This document shows, in pieces, positions 1 through 5,957 of a stretch of 12,581 nucleotides of DNA. Source of the stretch: RYN-428 sp035551995 (GTDB taxonomy: Bacteria; Planctomycetota; Phycisphaerae; Tepidisphaerales; Tepidisphaeraceae); contig DASZME010000047.1 of assembly GCA_035551995.1 (NCBI GenBank), forward strand, positions 1 to 12,581, in the 5' to 3' direction. The first letter of the stretch is position 1. Every line of letters starts with the position of its first letter. The position numbers and the translations under genes were made by a program. The notes beneath the pieces were generated by a model. The model did not search any database. It was given only the letters and a program-made list of their open reading frames with translations, and was not told the origin of the DNA.

Positions 1-54
1 GGTACTCCGAAGAGCCGGATCGAAGCGTCGCGGAATCCGGCTCTTCGGAGTACC
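1..54. repeat. Perfect 20-bp inverted repeat (hairpin) at window edge
   Basis: Bases 1-20 (GGTACTCCGAAGAGCCGGAT) are exactly complementary to bases 35-54, with a 14-nt spacer (21-34). The left arm begins at the first base of the window, so the element may extend further left. No T-run follows the right arm, so a classic intrinsic terminator is not supported. A dispersed palindromic element (REP or MITE-like) fits better, but no second copy is present in this window. Seen: the palindrome. Inferred: that it is a dispersed repeat. Confidence 0.8.
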
Positions 55-408
55 TCAGAACCGGCGTCGGGTGATGAAACTGGTTCCGACACGCGTTGGA
101 CGCGCCAGCAATCTGAAAAACGCTTTAGGACCTTCGTAGCACAGCCGTCTTGGCTCTGTTTCCCGTGCCGGGCGACGGGCGGAGGCCTGCGCTACACCTC
201 ATTCCATGCCTCGACATCCGAACGAAGATGAACGGCCGGCGGCGGCGTCGGTCATCGTCGGGATTTTGTACATCGCCACTTTATTCGGACTTGGGGTACT
301 GAGACTTAGGGGTTATTTCCCGAGCGTTCCTGCCGATACTCCGACAGGCAGGTCGGAATTCGTCCGCTTGAATCGGACGCCGGCCCGTCGCCTACGACGA
401 GTGTCAGC
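55..408. other. Gene-poor leader upstream of fliL
   Basis: No convincing coding region is seen here. Two small hairpins occur: 141-159 (ACAGCC and GGCTcTGT, one bulged C, followed by a short T stretch) and 162-179 (CCCGT/ACGGG). The first could be a weak terminator of an upstream gene or part of a dispersed palindrome. An open frame from 206 to 484 encodes one hydrophobic stretch but has no ribosome site. It runs 76 nt into fliL in another frame with an Arg-rich shadow-like tail, so it is not called as a gene. A possible flagellar promoter lies at 313-339. Confidence 0.6.
313..339 (+). promoter_or_regulatory. Possible sigma-28-type promoter for fliL
   Basis: GCCGATAC at 332-339 matches seven of eight bases of the sigma-28 -10 consensus GCCGATAA. 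TTAT at 313-316 sits at the canonical 15-base spacing where TAAA is expected, matching only two of four bases. Predicted transcription would start around 346, about 60 nt before the fliL ATG. A sigma factor of this class is encoded in the same window. GCCGAT is common in this GC-rich sequence, so a chance match is quite possible. Confidence 0.28.
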
Positions 409-987
409 ATGTCCGATAAACCGAAAAAAGAGGCTGAGGCGACGGCGGGCGGGGAGAAAAAGGCGGCGGGGGGCGGGATGCTGAGCAAACTGCCCGTGCT
501 GCTGGGCGGCGTGATGATCATCGAAGCGGTGGTTCTTTTCGCCGGCTTTAAGTTTCTCGGCGGAGGACCCAAGCCGGCGCAGGCGGAACTGGCCGGCGCC
601 GAGAAGTCCGGAGAAGGGGGTGAAGGAAAAGCGCCGACCACCGCGCCCGACAAAAAGGCGCCGTGCGAGGTTCCCGTCGTCGCGGATTTCCGGGGCCTTA
701 ATCGGCGCAGCGGGCATGCCTATCTCTATAGCGTCGATATCGTCGCGCTCACCCGTTCGGAATTCGAAGACCAGGTTAAAAAAGCGGTTGCCGATCACGG
801 GAACTTGATTCGCGACCGTATTCGTACGATCATAGCGCAAAGCGATCCTGAAAAATTGGGCGGCGGGTCCGAACCCGGGCTTGAAACGCTGCGACGGCAG
901 GTCAAGTATCAGCTCGATGAAATCATCGGCGAAGGCTTGATCGACGAAGTGCTTGTGCCGAAGTGCATCCCGTTCCGTACGGATTAA
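409..987 (+). CDS. fliL: Flagellar basal body-associated protein FliL
   Basis: FliL is a single-pass inner-membrane protein around the stator and MS ring that supports stator function. The 192-aa product has a Lys-rich cytoplasmic N-terminus, one membrane helix at about residues 28-49, and a Gly/Pro/Ala-rich linker to about 85. The periplasmic FliL domain ends in the family-typical pattern of a long helix and 'DEVLVPKCIPF'. Two cysteines (86 and 186) bracket the periplasmic domain. The start is the first ATG giving a normal charged N-terminus, although the ribosome site is weak; ATG 478 (residue 24) is an alternative. It heads the run of flagellar genes, 56 nt before fliN. The family is fairly divergent, but context and topology agree. 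Confidence 0.85.
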   Translation: MSDKPKKEAEATAGGEKKAAGGGMLSKLPVLLGGVMIIEAVVLFAGFKFLGGGPKPAQAELAGAEKSGEGGEGKAPTTAPDKKAPCEVPVVADFRGLNRRSGHAYLYSVDIVALTRSEFEDQVKKAVADHGNLIRDRIRTIIAQSDPEKLGGGSEPGLETLRRQVKYQLDEIIGEGLIDEVLVPKCIPFRTD

Positions 988-1043
988 TGTCGGATCGCCG
1001 GGCTGGAAGCCCGATGCCGCGCGCTCACCAAGGACGGTGAAAC

Positions 1044-1508
1044 ATGTCAGAAGAACAAGCTCCCGAGGCGGCTGCCGATCCGTTCTCGGGCAGTTCCATG
1101 CTCGATCAGGCGTCGATCGACGATCTGCTTAAACAAGCGATCTTCGAAGCGCCAAGCGACAGCGACGGCTCGTCTTCGGCGACGAGCAAATCACTTCCCG
1201 ACGTCAGCGAATTCAAACTCCCCAATTTCCAGCAGGTCATCCAGGACGCTCAGGTCTCCAGTATCGAATTGCTGCGCGACGTCGAACTAAACGTGAAAAT
1301 CGAACTGGGGCGGGCGCGCATGCTCGTCGAGGATGTGTTGCGATTGGCCGAGGGATCGGTCGTCGAGTTGGACAAACTCGCCGGCGATCCGGTGGATGTC
1401 TTCGTCAACGATCGATTGGTGGCCCGCGGCGAAGTGCTGGTGCTCAACGACAATTTCTGCGTGCGCGTGAACGAGATCGTGGCCGGCGTAAAAGAAGAGG
1501 GGATGTGA
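1044..1508 (+). CDS. fliN: Flagellar motor switch protein FliN
   Basis: FliN forms the lower part of the C-ring, which transmits the switching signal and docks export substrates. The 154-aa protein has a C-terminal SpoA/FliN domain at about residues 76-150. It includes the typical 'DVELNVKIELGRA', a valine/leucine-rich core, and an ending like 'NFCVRVNEIV'. The N-terminal 75 residues are acidic and low in complexity. They contain MLDQASIDDLLKQA at residues 19-32, resembling the FliM/FliY N-terminal peptide (LSQ-x-EIDALL) that binds phosphorylated CheY. AAGGA at 1030-1034 supports the ATG at 1044. The last codons overlap the fliO start by four bases, suggesting translational coupling. fliM, which usually precedes fliN, is not between fliL and fliN. 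Confidence 0.93.
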   Translation: MSEEQAPEAAADPFSGSSMLDQASIDDLLKQAIFEAPSDSDGSSSATSKSLPDVSEFKLPNFQQVIQDAQVSSIELLRDVELNVKIELGRARMLVEDVLRLAEGSVVELDKLAGDPVDVFVNDRLVARGEVLVLNDNFCVRVNEIVAGVKEEGM

Positions 1509-2260
1509 GCCCTCGACGCTTCATAATCGCGGTCGCCATGGCGCTGACGTTTTCGCTCGCATGGGCGGGGCGATCGATGGCCGCGCCCGCGGCGCCGCTA
1601 GCGGGCCCGGTGGATGGCTCGGCTGTGGCCAACGCCCGCATCGTTGCGCCGCCGCCCAATCGTTCCGCTGTCGATTCGGAAGCGATCCGTCATCCCGCCG
1701 ACGGACCGGCGGGAAAGTCACCGGCTCCCGCGTCGCAAGGCCTGGAACTGTCGCGGGTCGGTTTTGCGCTGGCGATCGTCATCGCGCTGATTTTGGGATT
1801 GCGGTGGGGCGGCAAAAAATTATTCGGATCGGCTGTCGTGGGGCATTCGACCCGGGCCGTGCAGGTTTTGGCGCGCTCGCCGATCTCGGCGCGGCAGAGC
1901 ATTTTGCTCGTACGCGTCGGACGCCGGGTGATCGTGGTCGGCGACAACGGCGCGCAAATGAACCCGTTGAGTGAAATCACCGATCCCGATGAAATCGCTT
2001 CATTGGTCGGCCAATTGCATGTCGAACGGCCGGGCTACTCGGCCGGGGCCTTTGGCAGAATTTTTAACAGGGCGACGGACGAAATGGATGCCGTCGCGGG
2101 CGAAGCGTCTGAGACGAACGATGAATCGGTCGATCGTTCGCAATCCGGATCGGGGAACGCCGGCTTCGATCCGGCCATTCACGAAACGCGCGAAGAGCTC
2201 ACCGGATTGATGGAAAAAATCCGTTCGCTTTCGCAGAAATTTCCCGGCCGATCGGCCTAG
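1505..2260 (+). CDS. fliO: Flagellar biosynthesis protein FliO
   Basis: FliO helps assemble the FliP ring of the export gate. The 251-aa product starts at GTG 1505, overlapping the fliN stop (GTGA). A purine-rich AGAAGAGGGG stretch lies just upstream, although very close. It has a signal-peptide-like start (two Arg, then a hydrophobic stretch at residues 6-21), a Pro/Ala-rich stretch, and a membrane helix at about 84-100. The cytoplasmic FliO domain runs from about 115 to 171, with the typical 'AVQVLARSPISARQSILLV' and 'VVGDNG' pattern. The C-terminal 80 residues are polar and poorly conserved, ending in a short predicted coiled segment. FliO is weakly conserved, so order and topology carry much of the call. 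Confidence 0.88.
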   Translation: MSPRRFIIAVAMALTFSLAWAGRSMAAPAAPLAGPVDGSAVANARIVAPPPNRSAVDSEAIRHPADGPAGKSPAPASQGLELSRVGFALAIVIALILGLRWGGKKLFGSAVVGHSTRAVQVLARSPISARQSILLVRVGRRVIVVGDNGAQMNPLSEITDPDEIASLVGQLHVERPGYSAGAFGRIFNRATDEMDAVAGEASETNDESVDRSQSGSGNAGFDPAIHETREELTGLMEKIRSLSQKFPGRSA

Positions 2261-2458
2261 GCGGTTTTCAGGTTGCCGTAGCGTTCCTGCGTTTAGTGGC
2301 CCCGCTTGCGGGGCGTGATTGACCGTCGCAAGGTCGCTTCACCAGCATGAGAAAGCTTTAAGAACGCGGTAAAAATATCATCCGCGTCCGCGGCTAACCA
2401 ACGACCCAAACGCGAGATTTGGCTGCGAGCCACGATGTTTTCCAAGAGAGGACTTGCG
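2261..2458 (+). other. fliO-fliP gap with GC-rich hairpin
   Basis: The gap to the preferred fliP start is 198 nt, unusually long for this gene pair. It contains GCCCCGC (2299-2305) directly followed, after TT, by its complement GCGGGGC (2308-2314). This folds as a six-to-seven-bp stem with a tiny loop. No T-run follows, so a strong intrinsic terminator is unlikely. The region could hold an internal promoter or mRNA processing signal for the fliP end of the cluster, but I see no clear -35/-10 pair. Confidence 0.5.
2444..2452 (+). promoter_or_regulatory. Ribosome binding site deciding fliP start
   Basis: AAGAGAGGA ends six bases before the ATG at 2459. It lies inside the extended open frame that begins at ATG 2435, which has no comparable site upstream. 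This favours 2459 as the true start. Confidence 0.7.
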
Positions 2459-3364
2459 ATGAGAATGGATGCTCTCGTCAGTCCGGCGGCGAGATTTTAT
2501 TGTCTCGCGCCGTTGCTGATTTGCTTGCTGGTTTCGTCGGCGGCGAATGCGCAGATCACTCCGGCCAAACCGCTTCCCACCGTGCCGACGGCGCCGACGC
2601 CGGCCGGGGCGAACGTTCCTTCCGCCGCTCCTTTCCCGACCGACGTCACAAAACCCGACGCCGTCCCCGCTCCGGCCGGCGGTCTGCTTTCCAGCCCCAT
2701 CCAATTGCCCGACCTGACCAAGCGCGAAAACTTTTCCGGCGCCATGCAGATGGTCATCCTGCTGACCGTTCTCTCGCTGGCGCCGGCCATCCTCATCATG
2801 ATGACGAGTTTTACGCGAATCGTCATTGTGCTCTCGTTGCTTCGCCAGGCGCTGGGCACCCAGCAGCTTCCGCCAAACCAGATTCTCATCGGGCTGGCGC
2901 TATTCATGTCGTTTCTCATCATGCGTCCGACCTGGCAGCGCGTAAACAACGAAGCGCTGACCCCATACATGGACGGAAAGCTGGATCAGCAAACCGCGCT
3001 CACCGACGCGGCGATTCCCGTTCGAGAATTCATGATCGGCCAAATCCGTAAAGCGGGAAACGACGAGGACGTTTTGCTCTTCACCGACTTCGCCCATGAA
3101 AAGCCAAAGACCTGGGGCGACGTGAGCACGCTGGCGCTGGTTCCCGGCTTCATGCTGAGCGAATTGAAGACCGCGTTTCTGCTGGGCTTCAAAGTATATT
3201 TGCCGTTCCTGGTGATCGACATGGTAATCTCGACGGTCCTCGTCAGCATGGGGATGATGATGCTGCCGCCGGCGCTGATTTCGCTTCCATTTAAATTGCT
3301 GCTTTTCGTTTTAGTTGACGGATGGCGCTTGATTACCGGCGGCTTGATGGTAAGTTTCCTATAG
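2459..3364 (+). CDS. fliP: Flagellar export gate protein FliP
   Basis: FliP forms the pentameric core of the FliPQR export gate. From ATG 2459 the protein is 301 aa, longer than the roughly 245 aa of enteric FliP. It has a signal peptide with hydrophobic core at residues 15-28 and a likely cut after AANA (31). A Pro/Ala-rich linker at about 33-85 explains the extra length. The conserved FliP domain follows, with 'LAPAILIMMTSFTRIVIVLSLLR' (from 107, given only as landmark L107-R129), 'LGTQQLPPNQ', and the late signature around 'LVPGFMLSELKTAF' at 227-240. About four membrane helices are visible. A further start at 2435 is possible but lacks a ribosome site. High certainty of identity. Confidence 0.97.
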   Translation: MRMDALVSPAARFYCLAPLLICLLVSSAANAQITPAKPLPTVPTAPTPAGANVPSAAPFPTDVTKPDAVPAPAGGLLSSPIQLPDLTKRENFSGAMQMVILLTVLSLAPAILIMMTSFTRIVIVLSLLRQALGTQQLPPNQILIGLALFMSFLIMRPTWQRVNNEALTPYMDGKLDQQTALTDAAIPVREFMIGQIRKAGNDEDVLLFTDFAHEKPKTWGDVSTLALVPGFMLSELKTAFLLGFKVYLPFLVIDMVISTVLVSMGMMMLPPALISLPFKLLLFVLVDGWRLITGGLMVSFL

Positions 3365-3511
3365 TCCGATAAATAGTCGCTGGCATCTCGTTACGGGCGC
3401 TTCACGGATGAAGCGAATCGGACGCGCAATGCGGGAAGCATTGCGGCCGCGGCCGAAAATTCGCAAAAATCTTCGCGGATTCTTTGGTCGAAACTCAAGG
3501 ATGGGTGGACC
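3365..3511 (+). other. fliP-fliQ gap with two hairpins and a palindrome
   Basis: This 147-nt gap separates genes that usually abut. It holds hairpin A at 3398-3415 (CGCTTCA / TGAAGCG, loop CGGA) and hairpin B at 3425-3445 (CGCAATGC / GCATTGCG, loop GGGAA). A 12-base palindrome CGGCCGCGGCCG at 3444-3455 overlaps the end of B. Neither stem is followed by a T-run. The structures may tune mRNA stability or expression of fliQ relative to fliP. They could also be a degraded dispersed palindromic element. Confidence 0.65.
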
Positions 3512-3769
3512 ATGTCCCTCGATCAAGCTACGGAACTCGTCCGCCAAACGCTCTTCATGGCGTTGATCGTCTCGGCGCCGATGCTGGTCATCGGTCTTGT
3601 CGTCGGCGTCATCGTCTCCCTTCTGCAAGCGCTCACTCAAATTCAAGAACAATCGCTTTCTTTCGTGCCCAAGATCGTGGCGATGGTCGCATCGACCGTG
3701 GTGTTGTTGCCGTGGATCAGCCATCGGATGGTCGAGTACGCGGCGACAATGTTTTCGTTAAGCCATTAG
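3512..3769 (+). CDS. fliQ: Flagellar export gate protein FliQ
   Basis: FliQ subunits wrap the FliP/FliR core of the export gate. The 85-aa length is normal for the family. Two membrane helices (about residues 14-39 and 51-70) flank the conserved short loop 'LLQALTQIQEQSLSFVPK'. The final 'VEYAATMFS' is a typical FliQ ending. ATG 3512 follows a purine-rich AAGGATGGGTGGA stretch. It is followed after 10 nt by fliR, the universal fliQ-fliR arrangement. Confidence 0.96.
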   Translation: MSLDQATELVRQTLFMALIVSAPMLVIGLVVGVIVSLLQALTQIQEQSLSFVPKIVAMVASTVVLLPWISHRMVEYAATMFSLSH

Positions 3770-3779
3770 AGAACGCCAA

Positions 3780-4559
3780 ATGTTAGAGCACGCGCTCCAA
3801 TTTGTGCCGGTTTTCGTGCTGGTTGTCTTCCGGCTCGGCGGAATGGCTCTCTACGCGCCGCTGTTCGGCAGCGCCAAAATTCCGAAGCGCGTGCGGGTGA
3901 TGTTGGTGCTGGTGCTCGCGCTGGGGATGACGCCGGTCGTGCGGCGACCGGTCGTTCTTCCCGATACGCCCTGGGCGCTTGCGATGGGAATCGCCGGAGA
4001 GATTATCTTCGGCCTGGCGATGGGGACCGTGATGAGCATGGTCTTCATCGCCTGCCAGTGGGCCGGGGAAATCATCGGCCAGCAGATGGGATTTAATCTC
4101 AGCGAAGTGTTCGACCCCACGTTTGGCGCGCAAGGTTCGATCATCGGCGACGCATACTTCATGCTGACGCTGGTGGTCTTCCTCTTGGTCGGCGGACATC
4201 GCGCGATGTTGCAAGGCGTTTACGCGAGTTTTCAGATCCTGCCGCTCTTGTCGCCGGGCGTGGATGAATCGCTTTTGCACTTGATGGTGGGATTGTTCAT
4301 GTCGGCCACCGTACTGGCGATTCAGCTTTCGGCCCCGATGCTGGTGGCGACGCTGGTGGTCGATCTGGTGGTCGGATTGATCGGCAAAACATTGCCGCAA
4401 ATGAACGTGTTGCAGGTCGGAATCACCCTGCGCACGGTGGTTGGAATGGTGGTGGTGCTTATCGGCCTGGGACTGACCGTGGAGGTCATTCGCGGATATG
4501 TGCTGAAGTCGATGATGACGGTTTGGAACGGCTGGAATGGCGTGATCGTCGCTCCTTGA
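3780..4559 (+). CDS. fliR: Flagellar export gate protein FliR
   Basis: FliR is the single-copy subunit that completes the FliPQR gate. The 259-aa product has normal length and about six hydrophobic segments. Family landmarks are 'RLGGMALYAPLFGSAKIPKRVRV' in shortened form at R18-V40, 'GFNLSEVFDP' (residues 104-113), and 'LSAPMLVATLVVDLVVG' near the C-terminal half. It starts 10 nt after the fliQ stop with only a weak AGAGAA upstream, consistent with coupled translation. It is not fused to flhB, unlike in some clostridia. Confidence 0.96.
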   Translation: MLEHALQFVPVFVLVVFRLGGMALYAPLFGSAKIPKRVRVMLVLVLALGMTPVVRRPVVLPDTPWALAMGIAGEIIFGLAMGTVMSMVFIACQWAGEIIGQQMGFNLSEVFDPTFGAQGSIIGDAYFMLTLVVFLLVGGHRAMLQGVYASFQILPLLSPGVDESLLHLMVGLFMSATVLAIQLSAPMLVATLVVDLVVGLIGKTLPQMNVLQVGITLRTVVGMVVVLIGLGLTVEVIRGYVLKSMMTVWNGWNGVIVAP

Positions 4560-4586
4560 AAAAAGAGTCGCAGATTTGGTTTTTTC
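4558..4586. other. Weak A/T hairpin at the fliR-flhB junction
   Basis: GAAAAAA at 4558-4564, overlapping the fliR stop, is complementary to TTTTTTC at 4580-4586 with a 15-nt loop. The stem is pure A/T apart from one pair, so it would be weak. It could act as a leaky terminator or simply be composition. flhB begins 28 nt later. Confidence 0.3.
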
Positions 4587-4614
4587 CTTCTGAAGAAGAG
4601 GGAGCCGCAGAGAC

Positions 4615-5745
4615 ATGGCAGAAGACAACGGCGACAAAACCGAAGCGCCCACCCCGCGCCGCCGACAGGAGGCGCGAGACCAGGGACAGATCGCGCGCAG
4701 CCAGGACCTCACGGCCGCGGTTCTGCTGCTGACGACGCTGCTGACGCTCAACGCCACCGGATCGCACATCGTCGGCATTTTGAAGTCGTTCATCGGCGTC
4801 ATGCTCGGCGGCGCGTCGCTGTCCAATTTCGACACTTCGACGGCCATCCCGGATTTCGTGCATGGGGTCGAGCAGGTTGGCGTGGCTCTCGCGCCGCTAC
4901 TGGCCGCCACGGTGATCGCCGCCATCGTCTGCAATATGTTGCAGGTCGGACTGGTGTTCAATACCGAGCGCCTGACGCCGAATTTCGCGGCCCTTAATCC
5001 CGTACGCGGATGGAGCAAGATGTTCGGGCAAGGGGGCGTCAAGCCGGGGCAGATGGCGCTGAATGTTCTAAAACTGATCGTGTTGTCGGCCGTCGCTTAT
5101 TCGGCTCTGCATGGCCGGATCAAAGAGATCGTTACCTCGCAACGGCTCGCGTTCTCAAGAGTTTTTTATCTCGGCGCCCAGGTGGTCTATTCAATTTCCC
5201 TGCGGCTGGCCATCGCCCTGCTGATCATCGCCATCATCGAATACATCTATCGGCGATGGAAACTGGAAGAAGACCTGAAGATGTCCAAGCAGGAAGTGAA
5301 AGAGGAAATGCGCAGCATGGACGGCGATCCCAAAATGAAACAGCGCCGCCGCCAGGTGGCTCTCCAGCGGCTGCAGCAGAAGTTGAAGAAGGATGTTCCG
5401 ACCGCCGACGTGGTGGTGACCAATCCGACGCATTACGCCGTGGCGCTCAAGTATGACCCGGACACGATGCACGCGCCGCGCGTGGTGGCCAAGGGGGCCG
5501 ATTTTTTGGCCTTGCGCATCCGCGAAATCGCCGTCGAGAATGGCGTGCCGATCCTGGAGCGAAAGCCGTTGGCGCGGGCGCTGTATCAGACGGTAGACGT
5601 CGGCAAGGAAATTCCCGAAGAATTTTACTCGGCGATCGCGGAAATTTTGGCTTATGTGTACGAGCTCAGCGGAAAATCCAAACGCCGCGAACGGACGGCG
5701 CCTAAGCCGGTCATTACGCGGACCGGTCAGCGAATGGCTGGCTGA
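4615..5745 (+). CDS. flhB: Flagellar export switch protein FlhB
   Basis: FlhB opens the export gate and switches substrate from rod/hook to filament proteins by self-cleavage. The 376-aa protein begins with the typical 'DKTEAPTPRRRQEARDQG' stretch. It has four membrane segments between about residues 33 and 210, then a charged linker containing 'MSKQEVKEEMRSMDGDPK'. The cleavage motif NPTH is intact at residues 270-273, so autocleavage between N270 and P271 is expected. The C-terminal domain continues through 'PRVVAKGADFLALRIREIA' and 'ERKPLARALYQTVDVG'. The last 25 residues are a basic tail. An AGGGAG stretch upstream supports ATG 4615. Confidence 0.97.
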   Translation: MAEDNGDKTEAPTPRRRQEARDQGQIARSQDLTAAVLLLTTLLTLNATGSHIVGILKSFIGVMLGGASLSNFDTSTAIPDFVHGVEQVGVALAPLLAATVIAAIVCNMLQVGLVFNTERLTPNFAALNPVRGWSKMFGQGGVKPGQMALNVLKLIVLSAVAYSALHGRIKEIVTSQRLAFSRVFYLGAQVVYSISLRLAIALLIIAIIEYIYRRWKLEEDLKMSKQEVKEEMRSMDGDPKMKQRRRQVALQRLQQKLKKDVPTADVVVTNPTHYAVALKYDPDTMHAPRVVAKGADFLALRIREIAVENGVPILERKPLARALYQTVDVGKEIPEEFYSAIAEILAYVYELSGKSKRRERTAPKPVITRTGQRMAG

Positions 5746-5957
5746 AGGCAGATGCGAAGAAATGTTATCCACGAAGGACACGAAGGGACACGAAGAAGAG
5801 AAGATAAAGAGAAAAGAAAGAAGCAGAAGACGCAAAAGAAGTAGAAGGGCAAAAGAACAAAATTCCCTTCGTGTCCATTCGTGTCCTTCGTGGATAACTC
5901 CTCTTCCAGCAGACGGAATCGATTAGCGAAAAGACGACTTGTTGCGTTCAGAATCCA
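5746..5957. other. flhB-flhA intergenic region
   Basis: This 212-nt spacer is mostly occupied by the large inverted repeat at 5764-5898. The remainder before flhA shows no clear ribosome site or promoter. Short open frames on both strands (translating as 'STKDTKGHE'-type peptides) are by-products of the repeat and are not called as genes. Confidence 0.7.
5764..5898. repeat. Large imperfect palindrome, 32-bp arms
   Basis: The left arm (5764-5795) starts GTTATCCACGAAGGACACG. The right arm (5867-5898) is its reverse complement with one mismatch in 32. The 71-nt centre is strongly purine-rich (A/G) on the plus strand. Each arm contains a short direct repetition of the ACGAAGG(G)AC unit. From memory, this sequence type recurs in intergenic regions of planctomycetes and some other phyla, often mis-annotated as small proteins; that is recall, not a search result. 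The transcript would form a long stem between flhB and flhA. Confidence 0.9.

Noticed and set aside
206..484. Open frame of 92 codons with one hydrophobic segment upstream of fliL
   Set aside because: It has no ribosome site and overlaps fliL by 76 nt in another frame. The Arg-rich tail is what the fliL sequence gives when read out of frame. A decayed gene remnant cannot be excluded.
3351..3372. TAAGTTT and TCCGATAA near the fliP stop, resembling sigma-28 boxes
   Set aside because: The spacing is five bases too short for a sigma-28 promoter, and the first box lies inside the fliP coding end.
3783..5042. Long minus-strand open frame opposite fliR and flhB
   Set aside because: It spans two clear plus-strand genes and their junction. 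Its His/Gln/Arg-rich low-complexity translation is typical of an antisense shadow in GC-rich DNA.
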